Assembly: GCA_965203835.1 (NCBI GenBank)
Contig: OZ241919.1
Span: forward strand, 3,596,001-3,660,000
Reading direction: 5' to 3'
DNA length: 64,000 nucleotides
Origin: CBDCFV01 sp965203835
Lineage (GTDB): Bacteria > Chloroflexota > Dehalococcoidia > Lucifugimonadales > UBA3495
Both the position numbers and the translations under genes were made by a program. The notes beneath the pieces were generated by a model. That model worked only from the letters and a program-made list of their open reading frames with translations. It was not told the origin of the DNA and searched no databases. This document shows positions 43,722 to 52,512 of the stretch, piece after piece; within the stretch, counting starts at the first letter, position 1, and each line of letters opens with the position of its first letter.

Positions 43722-46646
43722 ATGACTGGCGACCAGATAAGGGAAGCATTTACCAAGTTCTTCGAGGAACGGGGGCATCTTCCCATGCCCAGCGCTTCGC
43801 TGATACCGGCGGGGGACCCAACCCTGTTGTTCACCAGCGCCGGTATGGTGCCCTTCAAGCCGTTTTTCATGGGAGAGCAGACCCCGCCTTCGCGCCGCCT
43901 GACAAGCAGTCAGAAGAGTTTTCGGACTACTGACATTGAAGAAGTGGGGGACCATAAACACCTGACCTTCTTCGAAATGCTGGGCAACTTCAGCATCGGC
44001 GACTACTTCAAGGAGGGCGCCGTTGATTTTGCTTGGGAGTTGGTCACTCAGGTCTTTGGACTGGAGCCTGAAAGGTTGTTCGTTACCATCCACTTGGACG
44101 ACGACGAGGCTTTCCAAATCTGGCGTGACCGGATTGGCATCCCCGTCGACCGTATCTACCGTTACGGGGATAAAGACAACTGGTGGGGCCCGGCAGGCAC
44201 TGAAGGGCCCACCGGCCCATGCTCGGAGATTCACTACGACGGCGGTGCGGAAAAGGGATGCGGCCCCATGATAGAGGTGGACCTTCTGACCGCCCAGCTA
44301 AGGGAGGAACGTGACGGCGCTCCTCCTCGTCCGGTCCCCGGCTGCCACCCCAACTGCGACTGCGAGCGTTTCGTCGAGCTTTGGAACCTGGTGTTCATGC
44401 AGTACTACCAGGATACGGAGGGGGCACGTACCCCCTTGCCGGCTCCCAGCGTAGACACCGGCATGGGGCTTGAACGGGCGGCGGTCGTCCTTCAAGAGAA
44501 AAATAACGTATACGAGACCGATCTGTTCGCGCCGATAATCGAAAGGGTATCGGAGTTGAGCGGCGCGGCTTATGGCGAAAAGCAGGACACGGACTTCGCC
44601 ATGAGGGTCGTCGCCGAGCACGCCCGGGCCGCCTCGTTCCTTATCGGCGACGGCGTAGTTCCCGGTAATGAGGGCCGCGGCTACGTGCTGCGCCGCATCA
44701 TCCGCCGCGGTATTCGTTACGGGCGCCAACTGGGACTGGACGGGCCTTTCCTTTCGGAAGTAGCCGAACAGGTGATAGCCCGGTTCCAAGCCGTGTACCC
44801 GGAGCTTTCGGAAAACCGGGACTTCATCCTGCGGGTTGTCCGCTTGGAGGAGGAACGGTTCGCCGAGGCTGTCCAAACGGGACTGCCTCTCTTGGAGGAC
44901 GGTTTTATCCCATTCCACTTGCGGCTTCGTACTCACGTCCGCAACGGTGGGCTGGATTCCGCTGCCGTATCCGAAGCACTGGACGAAGCAGCCCAAACAG
45001 TCCCCGACTGGGTATTCCAGAAATTGTCCGAGGTAATTTCCACCCGGTTGCCTTCCCAAGGGGACCAGCAGGAAGCGTTCGTCAACACTCTTTCTGACGT
45101 GGAGGCCTTTGTCCTCTACGACACCTACGGCTTCCCCCCGGAGCTGACCGCCGAAATCGCAAAAGAGCACGGGCTGGAAGTGGACATGGAAGGCTTCCAG
45201 CGTGAGATGGAGGCCCAGCGAGAACAGTCAAGGACCCGGTCGGCGCAGGCCTTTACCGGAAGCATGGAAATGCTCACCGTATACGAAAACCTGGGGGCCG
45301 GTGAGACCAGCTTCGTTGGATATGCGGGAATTGAGGAAGAATCGGTGGTGGTCGCGCTGCTCGCTGCGGAACGTCATTCCCGCGAAGGCGGGAACTCCGG
45401 CGCATTGGAGCCGGTCGGCCACGCGACTCAAGGCCAACAGGTCGAACTGGTGCTGGGCCGGACGCCCTTCTACGCCGAGGGCGGCGGTCAGTTGGGAGAC
45501 CAAGGCACGATCACAGGCCCCAACGGGGCGGTACGGGTGCAGGATACCCAGAGCCCCGTGGCCGGGTTGATTGTCCAGCGCGGCGTGGTGGAGCAGGGAG
45601 ACATTTCCTTGGGAGACCGGGTCACCGCGCACGTTGACCCCGCCCGCCGCTTGGACGCATCGCGCAACCACAGCGGCACCCACCTGCTTCACGCCAGCCT
45701 GCGCTCGGTGCTCGGGCCGCACGTGCGCCAAGCCGGGTCGCTGGTGGCGCCGGACCGGTTGCGGTTCGACTTCAGTCATATCAGCGCCCTGTCCCCGGAT
45801 GAGTTGCTCTCGGTCCAGGCCCTCTCCAACGAGAAGGTCTGGAGTAACCTGCTTGTATCCTCCCGCGAGACCACCTACGCGGAAGCAGTCCGGCAGGGCG
45901 CCCTCGCCTTTTTCGGCGACCGTTACGGCGACGTTGTCCGGGTCGTCAGCATGTCCGATGGTACCCATACCGGCTCCGGGGATGATGCCCCCTTCAGCAT
46001 GGAGGTATGCGGCGGGACCCATGTCGCGGCCACCGGCCAGATAGGCACCCTGCTGGTGCTGGGCGAGTCGTCCATCGGCGGCGGTATGCGCCGCATCGAG
46101 GCCGTCACCGGCAGGGCCGCCGAGCAGCTATTCGTTGAACAGTCCGCCAAGTTGGACGCTCTTTCACGGAGGCTGCAAACCCCGGTGGCGGACCTAGAGA
46201 CCAGGGTCGAAGGCTTTTTGAAGGACAATGACGACCTCAGAAGACGCTTGGCGGTGATGGAAAGGAGTTCCCTGCGCACCGAGTCGGAACAAATCCTGGG
46301 CCGGGTCATGGATGTGGACGGTGTGAAGGTGGTGGCGGCCCGCACATCGGCCCAGAACAACGAAGCCATGCGGGAGATGGGCGACTTCCTCAAGAACAAG
46401 CTGTCCAGCGCGGTGGTGGTGCTCGCCGCTGTCGTGGAGGGCAGTCCCATACTCATCGGGATGGTGACCCCCGACCTCGTAACCAGGGGCCTGAACGCGG
46501 GCAACATAGTGCGCGACACTGCCAGGGTCATCGGCGGCGGCGGCGGCGGACGGCCCGAAATGGCCCAAGCCGGAGGGCGAAACGCCGCCAAGCTGGACGA
46601 GGCATTGACCGGCGTACCCGAGTTGGTCCGCCAAGCCTTGGGATGA
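43722..46646 (+). CDS. alaS: Alanyl-tRNA synthetase with an in-frame repeat insertion
   Basis: Charges tRNA-Ala. 974 residues from MTGDQIREAFTKFFEERGHL; an ATG two codons earlier (43716) is possible. The class II catalytic domain (LTSSQKSFRTTDIEEVGDHK, GMGLER), the editing domain zinc motifs (HSGTHLLH and CGGTHVAATG) and the glycine-rich C-terminal GGGGGGRPEMAQAGG are all intact. At residues about 550-560, in the linker before VELVLGRTPFYAEGGGQLGD, a palindromic repeat is read as RHSREGGNSG. There is also a stretch of about 50 residues around 405-450 that is longer than in E. coli. Confidence 0.97.
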   Translation: MTGDQIREAFTKFFEERGHLPMPSASLIPAGDPTLLFTSAGMVPFKPFFMGEQTPPSRRLTSSQKSFRTTDIEEVGDHKHLTFFEMLGNFSIGDYFKEGAVDFAWELVTQVFGLEPERLFVTIHLDDDEAFQIWRDRIGIPVDRIYRYGDKDNWWGPAGTEGPTGPCSEIHYDGGAEKGCGPMIEVDLLTAQLREERDGAPPRPVPGCHPNCDCERFVELWNLVFMQYYQDTEGARTPLPAPSVDTGMGLERAAVVLQEKNNVYETDLFAPIIERVSELSGAAYGEKQDTDFAMRVVAEHARAASFLIGDGVVPGNEGRGYVLRRIIRRGIRYGRQLGLDGPFLSEVAEQVIARFQAVYPELSENRDFILRVVRLEEERFAEAVQTGLPLLEDGFIPFHLRLRTHVRNGGLDSAAVSEALDEAAQTVPDWVFQKLSEVISTRLPSQGDQQEAFVNTLSDVEAFVLYDTYGFPPELTAEIAKEHGLEVDMEGFQREMEAQREQSRTRSAQAFTGSMEMLTVYENLGAGETSFVGYAGIEEESVVVALLAAERHSREGGNSGALEPVGHATQGQQVELVLGRTPFYAEGGGQLGDQGTITGPNGAVRVQDTQSPVAGLIVQRGVVEQGDISLGDRVTAHVDPARRLDASRNHSGTHLLHASLRSVLGPHVRQAGSLVAPDRLRFDFSHISALSPDELLSVQALSNEKVWSNLLVSSRETTYAEAVRQGALAFFGDRYGDVVRVVSMSDGTHTGSGDDAPFSMEVCGGTHVAATGQIGTLLVLGESSIGGGMRRIEAVTGRAAEQLFVEQSAKLDALSRRLQTPVADLETRVEGFLKDNDDLRRRLAVMERSSLRTESEQILGRVMDVDGVKVVAARTSAQNNEAMREMGDFLKNKLSSAVVVLAAVVEGSPILIGMVTPDLVTRGLNAGNIVRDTARVIGGGGGGRPEMAQAGGRNAAKLDEALTGVPELVRQALG
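45373..45396 (+). repeat. Palindromic repeat inside alaS
   Basis: GTCATTCCCGCGAAGGCGGG followed by AAC; the core is 45376-45395 with one arm base changed (AAT to AAC). It is read RHSREGGN in the alaS frame. It lies between the catalytic/tRNA-binding part and the editing domain, where a loop can take extra residues. Confidence 0.92.
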
Positions 46647-46675
46647 GGATTAAGAAACTATCTCAAAAGCCAACT

Positions 46676-46702
46676 CGTCATTCCCGCGCAGGCGGGAATC
46701 CA
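46676..46702 (+). repeat. Palindromic repeat between alaS and ruvX
   Basis: A single core of the GCGCAGG type at 46680-46699 with the usual flanks CGT and CCA. It could act as a transcribed hairpin after the alaS stop, but lacks a T-tract. Confidence 0.9.
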
Positions 46703-46770
46703 TAGGTCTTTGGAGGCGACTCATGGAAATCGGCAGACTGATTGATTTTGGAAAAGTCTCCAAGTGATCG

Positions 46771-47196
46771 GTGGCTGATGCGCTGAGATTATTGGCACTG
46801 GACCTGGGTGAACGTCGCATCGGCTTGGCCGTCAGCGATGCAGAGGGAAAGTTCGCCCTTCCCGCCGGGCACGTCCAGCGGACCAAGCTCAAGGAAGACC
46901 TGCTCAAGGTGCTGGAAGCGGGACGGTCAAGAGGCGTTCACGGGTTCGTCGTGGGGGTTCCGTATAACTCGGACGGGACGGTTGGACAACAGGCGAAAAG
47001 GGCCTTCGGATTCATAAAAGCCCTCAAGCGGCAGACCTCGCTCCCAGTCTACACAGTTGACGAAAGCTTCACCTCTGTGGAAGCGGAGGGTCTGATGAGA
47101 GAGGCAGGACGGCAACCGTCCATGCAGAAGGCCGCCGTTGACGAGGCCGCTGCGGCGTTGATTCTCCGCCGTTTCCTGGATCAACGCCAAGCCTGA
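46771..47196 (+). CDS. ruvX: RuvX/YqgF-family nuclease
   Basis: A RNase-H-fold nuclease implicated in Holliday junction resolution and 16S rRNA 5'-end processing, 141 residues. The catalytic Asp is in LLALDLGERRIGLAVSD; VVGVPYNSDGTVGQQAKR and YTVDESFTSVEAE provide the second acidic site, and DEAAAALILRRFL the third. It starts at a GTG with a poor ribosome site. The alaS-ruvX order is common in bacteria. Confidence 0.93.
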   Translation: MADALRLLALDLGERRIGLAVSDAEGKFALPAGHVQRTKLKEDLLKVLEAGRSRGVHGFVVGVPYNSDGTVGQQAKRAFGFIKALKRQTSLPVYTVDESFTSVEAEGLMREAGRQPSMQKAAVDEAAAALILRRFLDQRQA

Positions 47197-47236
47197 ACGT
47201 CTTACTCCGGTCTTTCAGGCTTCACACGCGCCTTAC

Positions 47237-48010
47237 TTATACGTAAACTCGGTCAAAGTCCTTCGACAGAAGTGTCATGGTATCCATATCCCAGTCGAAG
47301 GAGAGCACCACCGACTCCTCGGAAGTGGCTTCCAGAAGGCGTTTGCCCTGTTGTGCTACCACGCTCTCCGCCTTGCGGTAGTCCAACTCTTCCGGTTCCA
47401 CTCCGGTGCGATTGCAGACCACGATGGGCAGCCCGGTGTCCAATGACCGCTGCTCCCACTCTCCGTCCGGGCCGCAGGTGCCGGGTCCCCACGCCACGGG
47501 CGAGACCAGTATCTCCGCCCCGCCGTCCTTCAGGGCTTGGGCCACCTCGTTTTTGTAGCCGTCGGCGCAAATCAGGATGCCAGCGTTGATGCTGTCGCAT
47601 TCCACCGGGCTGATCTCCGTGCCGCCGGTCGACCAAGCTTCGGCGCCCCGGAGGGCTTTGACCTTGCGATGCTTGCCGATGATTTGCCCCTTTTGATTGA
47701 TGACGAACACCGTGTTGTACATGTTGCCGTTGTTCGTATCCAGTTCCGGGTGGGACAGGAAAACCGACAGCCCGAGTTCCTTCACAAGCTGGCAAAAGCT
47801 GCTCATCCATTCGTCCGGCTGCGGCAGAATCCAGTCCACGCCGATGTCCTTCATAAACAGGTAGCCGGGAATGCACAACTCGGGCGTAATGACCCAGTCT
47901 GCGCCTTCTCTTGCGGCTACCCTGACCGCCGATTCCACGAGCTTGCGGTTATGTTTGATGTCGCTGGTGACAGGCGCCAGATGGAGCAATGAAATCCGCA
48001 ACTTTCTCAT
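47237..48010 (-). CDS. Nitrilase-superfamily carbon-nitrogen hydrolase
   Basis: 257 residues with the Glu-Lys-Cys triad: Glu44 in ITPELCIPGY, Lys115 in GKHRKVKALRG and Cys148 in AGILICADGYKNE. The family hydrolyses amides, ureido groups or nitriles. The active-site surroundings (ILICADGY, VSPVAWGPGTCGPDGEWEQR) do not match a well-known branch, so the substrate is not assigned. It faces ruvX across 40 bases. Its upstream side opens on a 1-kb gene-poor region. Confidence 0.9.
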   Translation of the reverse strand: MRKLRISLLHLAPVTSDIKHNRKLVESAVRVAAREGADWVITPELCIPGYLFMKDIGVDWILPQPDEWMSSFCQLVKELGLSVFLSHPELDTNNGNMYNTVFVINQKGQIIGKHRKVKALRGAEAWSTGGTEISPVECDSINAGILICADGYKNEVAQALKDGGAEILVSPVAWGPGTCGPDGEWEQRSLDTGLPIVVCNRTGVEPEELDYRKAESVVAQQGKRLLEATSEESVVLSFDWDMDTMTLLSKDFDRVYV

Positions 48011-48583
48011 ACTCGTCCCGCTAGAATCCTACGGATATGGTCCCTGGTTCTTGCAACCCTGACAAGTCGCTTACCGCGCAACGGCAATTATAGCACCGGC
48101 TGAGATGGTTATTGTACCGACCCCACTGACAGCTTCCCGTTGACACGTAGGACAGCCGCCCCGTAGCGTACAACACACAGCAAGCGGGCCCGCTCCAATC
48201 AACCCAAGGAGGCAACAAACTGCATATTCTCCTCTCCTTGCTGAGGAGAGGACACACGCAGGGGCAACCCTCGTAGTTGCCCGGTTCCAGGGAAAAGGTA
48301 CAAGAGCAACAGGTGGCGTACCAAAACCCGCCCGGCGGGCCTTTCGCGCCCGCCGTGGCGATGACTATCAGGTAACCGTCATCCGGTCTCGCACCGGAAT
48401 GATGAAGATGCCCTGCGTCGACCGGAGCGCGGGCGTCCCGCCCGCCCTTGGTAGGGGCGCCCCGCGCCGGAACAGCCGGGGCATGAAAGGCTATTGCCCA
48501 CAAGCGGCGCCCGCCGGGTCCTTGCGTGACCGTGGCCCCGCCGCCGTCTTTACCGACCCGCCTGCTTCAGGGCAGGCGAAGAG

Positions 48584-48606
48584 TTTCTCGTCAGAGAAAT
48601 TTTTTC
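48584..48606 (+). terminator. Possible minimal terminator hairpin
   Basis: TTTCTC pairs with GAGAAA over a GTCA loop and is followed by TTTTTT. The stem is short and AT-rich, and no gene ends just before it, so it may be a leftover of an inserted element. Confidence 0.35.
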
Positions 48607-48931
48607 CTTGCGCCAGCGCCCCCCGAGACCGTTGGCTTCGGAGGAAAGACTTGCCGGCGCCTGCTGGGGACCGGCGGAGGACCGCTACGCCGTTTGGCCT
48701 CCACGCCGGCGGCGTCGACCGGTTCCGGGGCTTGCAAAGCCAGACCACGCGTATTGTCGGGAAGTGCGAAGGCGTAAGATGAGGAGTCATTCGAGGCCAT
48801 CGAAGTGGTCGTGGCCGTCGGCGTTAGTCCACCTGTTGCTCGCTGCCAACCCCGCCGCAAGGACAGAGACCTCGCAGAAAGGCCCAAGCCGGACTGGATA
48901 ATCAACGTGGAATGGGGAATGGACCGGTTTT

Positions 48932-48950
48932 GAGAATGAAAAGGCCTTGA
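48932..48950 (+). repeat. Solitary MITE terminal repeat
   Basis: GAGAATGAAAAGGCCTTGA differs by one base from the right-hand end of the MITE-like elements at 55.7 and 56.1 kb. No matching left end is seen nearby, so this is a remnant. Confidence 0.7.
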
Positions 48951-49042
48951 TATCGGATGCTTCTTCCTTGCATACAGCCCGATTCAGGTGATAAATTCAC
49001 CTTCACCCATAGCACCAATAACTCATTTAGTCTATACGAAGT

Positions 49043-50884
49043 TTGTACGATTACGGCCTTATAGGCGACATGTATTCGGCGGCGCTGGTCGGTACCGACG
49101 GCGCCATTGACTGGTGTTGCTTCCCGCGATTCGACTCTCCCAGCATCTTCGCCGGAGTCTTGGACCGCAACGTCGGCGGTCACTTCCGCATCAGTCCTGC
49201 CGACCCCGTTGCGAGCGTCCGGCAGGAGTACTTGCCCCGTACCAACATTCTGGAAACAACATTCTCCACGGCCGGCGGCCAAGTGTCCATTACGGACTTC
49301 ATGCCCGTAGCCGATGATTACGACAACGATCCGGACACCCCGCCCGACGCTCCCCATGAAATCCACCGCATAGTCACCTGCTTGTCAGGCAAGGTCGACC
49401 TGCGTTGCGATTTCAAACCCAGGCACAATTACGCCCGGGTCCTCCCTGACTTCCGTGCGCTGGGCCGCAATTCTGGGGGCGCCGCCGTTCAGGCTCGCGG
49501 CGGACGCCAGACTGCGACTCTCTTGGCGGATATTCCACTGCCTTTCGACGAGAGGGGCATCGAAAGCGATTTCACCCTCTCGCAAGGACAAACGGCGACC
49601 TTCGTCCTTGCTTATGGACATAGACGCCCTACAAGTGTTGAAAGGTTCCATACCGCTGAGAAACTTGACCATACCCGGCGTTTCTGGCAGCGGTTGGTCG
49701 GGCGAATGAACTACGATGGGTTATGGGGCGACGCCGTCGTCCGCTCCTTCCTGGTGCTTCATCTCATGATGTACCAAGGCACGGGAGCCATCGTCGCCGC
49801 TCCGACAACCAGCCTGCCGGAGACTCTGGGAGGGTCGCGCAACTGGGACTACCGTTACTCGTGGCTGCGCGACGCCAGTTTCACTGTGGACGTCCTGTAC
49901 CGTTTGGGAGACGCTTACGGCGCCGACCGGTACATGCGTTGGCTCCTTGAGCAGTGCCGGTTGCACCAGCGCAGGACCCGCATACTGTACGGAATCAGCC
50001 CCAACTCGTCCCTCAGGGAGTACACCCTGGACCATCTGAGTGGGTACGAGGACTCCCGCCCGGTGCGCATCGGCAACGCTGCGTCGGACCATCTCCAGAT
50101 GGACGTCTTCGGAGAGGTCATTATCTGCATCCATTCACTGCTCTTGCTTCACGGAGAAATTCCGACGCAGGCCTGGGAACTGGTCCAAGCCCTGGCTGAA
50201 GTGGTGATGAAAAATTGGCGACGGAGAGACCGCGGCGTTTGGGAGGTGCGCGGTGACCAGCAACATTTCGTCTATTCCAAGGTGATGTGTTGGGCCGCCC
50301 TCGACCGTGCCTCCTACGTTGCCGCCAACATGGGACAAAGGCAATTGTTCCGTCGCTGGTCCTTGGAAGCCGACCGCATCAAGTCGGAAATCCTCGACTT
50401 GGGATGGAGTTCGGACAAGCAGGCCTTCCGGCAACGGTACGGGCACGACGCCCTGGACGCTTCCAACCTGGTGATACCCTTCCTGGACCTGGTTCCCCGC
50501 GATGATCCCCGCCACCGGCAGAACCTGGATGCTATAGAAAGGGAGCTTACAGACGGGCCGCTGGTCTGGCGCTACCTGCCGGATGAGACCGACGACGGAC
50601 TGGGGGGACAGGAGGAGGGCGCCTTCACCCTGTTGAGCTTCTGGCTGATCGGCAACCTTCTCTACACCGGCCAGGTGGACCGCGCCCACGATTACTTCCA
50701 CGAGATGATCACCAAGCGCGCGAACCACCTGGGCCTGTTCGCCGAAATGTACGACACGTCCGTCGACCGGCAACTGGGCAACTTCCCCCAAGCCTACTCG
50801 CACATAGGCCTCATCCACACCGCCCTGAACCTCTCAGGCTTTATCGCCGGTACCCCCACCAGGCTCGCCAACCGCCCCCAGTAG
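49043..50884 (+). CDS. Glycoside hydrolase family 15 (glucoamylase/trehalase-like)
   Basis: 613 residues from a TTG (no other start is possible upstream because of a stop at 49028; an ATG nine codons later is the alternative). YDYGLIGDMYSAALVGTDGA and IDWCCFPRFDSPSIFAGVLD form the N-terminal beta domain. The (alpha/alpha)6 barrel shows GGSRNWDYRYSWLRDASF, CHSLLLLHG-like ICIHSLLLLHGEI, and EEGAFTLLSFWLIGNLLYTG with GLFAEMYDTSVDRQLGNFPQ, which carry the two catalytic glutamates of the family. It has no signal peptide, so it acts in the cytoplasm on alpha-glucans or trehalose. Its last 12 codons are part of a 44-bp direct repeat. Confidence 0.93.
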   Translation: MYDYGLIGDMYSAALVGTDGAIDWCCFPRFDSPSIFAGVLDRNVGGHFRISPADPVASVRQEYLPRTNILETTFSTAGGQVSITDFMPVADDYDNDPDTPPDAPHEIHRIVTCLSGKVDLRCDFKPRHNYARVLPDFRALGRNSGGAAVQARGGRQTATLLADIPLPFDERGIESDFTLSQGQTATFVLAYGHRRPTSVERFHTAEKLDHTRRFWQRLVGRMNYDGLWGDAVVRSFLVLHLMMYQGTGAIVAAPTTSLPETLGGSRNWDYRYSWLRDASFTVDVLYRLGDAYGADRYMRWLLEQCRLHQRRTRILYGISPNSSLREYTLDHLSGYEDSRPVRIGNAASDHLQMDVFGEVIICIHSLLLLHGEIPTQAWELVQALAEVVMKNWRRRDRGVWEVRGDQQHFVYSKVMCWAALDRASYVAANMGQRQLFRRWSLEADRIKSEILDLGWSSDKQAFRQRYGHDALDASNLVIPFLDLVPRDDPRHRQNLDAIERELTDGPLVWRYLPDETDDGLGGQEEGAFTLLSFWLIGNLLYTGQVDRAHDYFHEMITKRANHLGLFAEMYDTSVDRQLGNFPQAYSHIGLIHTALNLSGFIAGTPTRLANRPQ

Positions 50885-50889
50885 GGGCC
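50846..50889 (+). repeat. Left 44-bp direct repeat (GH15 gene end)
   Basis: It encodes AGTPTRLANRPQ and the stop codon of the GH15 gene, then GGGGCC. It matches 51780-51823 at 42 of 44 bases. Confidence 0.9.
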
Positions 50890-50901
50890 CGAAAAATCGG
50901 C

Positions 50902-51399
50902 GTGGTGGATTTCCTCATTCATAACTGGGGTAATGTATCAAGTCTCGTGGGAGTCATAGTTTCGGCAGTCGGTCTCGTGTGGGCAGTCAGCGCGGCGCTA
51001 GGAGCCCGGTCAGCCGCTCAGGCGGCGGAACAATCAACGATAGAGACCAGAGACAGTATCGAACGGCATTTGCTAGTAGTGGACTTGCAAAAGGCTGTAG
51101 ACTTAATCCAGCGCCTGAAGCTGCTTCACGGCATCGGCCGGTGGGAAGCAGCCCTGGAACAATACCAAGCTCTCAGAGTCATGATTTCCGCTATCATAGC
51201 TCATTACCCTGGGCGAGAAGCCGACTTCCCGCACACTCTCGGGCGTGCAGGGATATTGATAAGAACGATGGAAGACTATGTTGATTCCCGTACCGCTCAC
51301 GGGTTGGAGATCGACAACCAAACTGGGCTCAATGAGCAGTTGAATGAAATTCAGAGTAATCTGGAAGATATGGCCAGCGCAATGAGATTAGGCGATTAA
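50902..51399 (+). CDS. Hypothetical membrane-anchored helical protein (cassette gene 1)
   Basis: 165 residues from a GTG 17 bases after the GH15 stop. One N-terminal membrane helix (NVSSLVGVIVSAVGLVWAVS, residues about 11-30) is followed by an Ala/Gln-rich helix and an all-helical cytosolic part (DLQKAVDLIQRLKLLHGIGR). No family was recognised. It is separated from the next gene by 12 bases, so both are presumably translated together. Its base composition is lower in GC than the surrounding genes. Confidence 0.75.
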   Translation: MVDFLIHNWGNVSSLVGVIVSAVGLVWAVSAALGARSAAQAAEQSTIETRDSIERHLLVVDLQKAVDLIQRLKLLHGIGRWEAALEQYQALRVMISAIIAHYPGREADFPHTLGRAGILIRTMEDYVDSRTAHGLEIDNQTGLNEQLNEIQSNLEDMASAMRLGD

Positions 51400-51411
51400 G
51401 GGGAAACCAAT

Positions 51412-51780
51412 ATGTCCAAAATAGCCGATGTGTTGCAAAGTCTGATCAGACGAACCAGCGACGGGAAACTAGGTTGGCAAACGTCGGTAGACCCTGATAG
51501 ATTCCTGGTAGTTATTGACACGATTGGAGTGACAATAAGGCGAACGGGCCGAGCCTCTGTGGTAGGCGACGAGCGGTACCAGCTTGAAATTCTCAACGAT
51601 CAAGGAACAACAGTCGAGGTGTTGGAGACGAAAGATCCCCTTGCGCTGGAGTTTCGGGAACTGGGCGTGACGGAAGAACTAGACAAACAATTGAGTCAGC
51701 TCTTCACCTTGGCGCGTCGTTCAGCTCTTGATGCTGACGCGACCTTGGAGAAATTGGCCAACAGCCTAGACAACTTTTAG
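51412..51780 (+). CDS. Hypothetical soluble protein (cassette gene 2)
   Basis: 122 residues, with GGGGAAACC-type spacing before the ATG. SKIADVLQSLIRRTSDGKLG and DRFLVVIDTIGVTIRRTG suggest an N-terminal helix and a beta sheet, ending in a helix (LDKQLSQLFTLARRSALDAD). No enzymatic motif is visible. The stop codon TAG lies at the edge of the right-hand direct repeat. A partnership with the membrane protein upstream is inferred from the tight pairing and shared boundaries. Confidence 0.75.
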   Translation: MSKIADVLQSLIRRTSDGKLGWQTSVDPDRFLVVIDTIGVTIRRTGRASVVGDERYQLEILNDQGTTVEVLETKDPLALEFRELGVTEELDKQLSQLFTLARRSALDADATLEKLANSLDNF

Positions 51781-51823
51781 CCGGTACCCCCACCAGGCGC
51801 GCCAACCGCCCCCGGTAGGGGCC
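51780..51823 (+). repeat. Right 44-bp direct repeat
   Basis: It is a copy of the GH15 gene end, still able to encode AGTPTRRANRPR and a stop in the matching frame. It is followed by the palindromic repeat that probably once lay directly after the GH15 gene. Confidence 0.9.
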
Positions 51824-51848
51824 ACAACGGTTCGCCTCAATCCGCCGC

Positions 51849-51896
51849 CTGCCCCCGGCGGGTTTCCCGCCTTAGCGGGAAAGACGGGAAGGGGGG
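51849..51896 (+). repeat. Palindromic repeat after the cassette
   Basis: A reverse-facing core TTTCCCGCCTTAGCGGGAAA at 51863-51882 followed by GACGGGAAGGGGGG. It lies next to the stop of the convergent YIP1 gene. Confidence 0.88.
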
Positions 51897-51899
51897 CGC

Positions 51900-52454
51900 C
51901 TAACTGGCCGGTGACGGGGCTCCGATACCCAACGCCCAGAATAGTATCGCGTTGATGATAAGCACTGGAATGAGCGATATGATGACCACACCGAACGCTC
52001 GCCACGTCGAACTGTAGTCCAGGCTCTGGCGCACGGCGATCATCATCCCCGCAACCTGCCAGAAGAAGATGACTATAGCTATGATCGTCCCGGCTATCGG
52101 TATAAAGACCAGAATATTGAAAAGCCCCGGTGTTTGGGCGAACCCGGTCCCCCGGGCCAGTTGCCCCCAGTCAGCTTCCGTGTCGCGGGTTCTCAGGATT
52201 GTGCTGCCCACAATCCAAGCGATCAACGCCCACACGCCCCAAGACACAAGTCCCCTTATCACGCCGAAAAGCAGACCGTCTAGCAAGTCTATAGTGCCAC
52301 CGAATATCACACCGCCCAGTATGGTCCCAACACCCCCGGCAATTGCCACCAAAACAACCACCGCCAGCGCTTGTACGATAGCGCTACCGTCTCTCTCCAC
52401 TTCCTCGTACGTGTCTACATTCAAACGTGCGGCGCCCAGCATTCTCCCGAACAT
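51900..52454 (-). CDS. YIP1-family membrane protein
   Basis: 184 residues with five predicted helices. MFGRMLGAARLNVDTYEEVE, IAGGVGTILGGVIFGG and GFAQTPGLFNILVFIPIAG are typical of small bacterial YIP1-domain proteins; the Gly-rich helices and the 'RxTGFAxxPxL' turn are diagnostic. Their function in bacteria is unknown. A 10-bp inverted repeat lies about 30 bases before the start. Confidence 0.88.
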   Translation of the reverse strand: MFGRMLGAARLNVDTYEEVERDGSAIVQALAVVVLVAIAGGVGTILGGVIFGGTIDLLDGLLFGVIRGLVSWGVWALIAWIVGSTILRTRDTEADWGQLARGTGFAQTPGLFNILVFIPIAGTIIAIVIFFWQVAGMMIAVRQSLDYSSTWRAFGVVIISLIPVLIINAILFWALGIGAPSPAS

Positions 52455-52480
52455 CTAACTACCTCACATTCCATGCTTCC

Positions 52481-52512
52481 GCGAGTTGGGAAGCCTAAAA
52501 GCCCCAACTCGC
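52481..52512. promoter_or_regulatory. 10-bp inverted repeat upstream of the YIP1 gene
   Basis: GCGAGTTGGG (52481-52490) and CCCAACTCGC (52503-52512) are perfect complements over a 12-base loop. It falls in the leader or promoter region of the minus-strand YIP1 gene and could be an operator or mRNA hairpin. The rest of 52455-52814 (360 bases) shows no gene; the methyltransferase start with AAGGAG closes it. Confidence 0.45.

Larger units (their letters stand above)
48011..49042. other. Gene-poor 1-kb stretch with several hairpins
   Basis: No convincing gene is found. It holds a perfect 8-bp hairpin TCCTCTCC-TTGCTGA-GGAGAGGA (48230-48252), a GGGCAAC/GTTGCCC hairpin near 48262-48282, GC-rich inverted runs around 48425-48470, TTTCTC-GTCA-GAGAAA followed by six T (about 48584-48606), and a solitary MITE end at 48932-48950. 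Short overlapping frames occur on both strands near 48.5-48.8 kb but have no ribosome sites or recognisable motifs. It looks like a graveyard of small repeats. Confidence 0.6.
50846..51823 (+). mobile_element. Two-gene cassette flanked by 44-bp direct repeats
   Basis: The last 39 bases of the GH15 gene plus five downstream bases (50846-50889) recur at 51780-51823 with two mismatches. Between them are 890 bases with two small plus-strand genes and lower GC than the neighbours. The first copy closes the GH15 gene, and the second could close it equally well, so the insertion left the gene end intact. No integrase or transposase is encoded. The most likely readings are a non-autonomous site-specific insertion or a duplication formed by recombination. 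Confidence 0.8.

Noticed and set aside
48491..48790. 99-codon minus-strand frame in the gene-poor stretch
   Set aside because: It has no ribosome site and overlaps equally open frames on other strands; it spans a hairpin with a T-tract.
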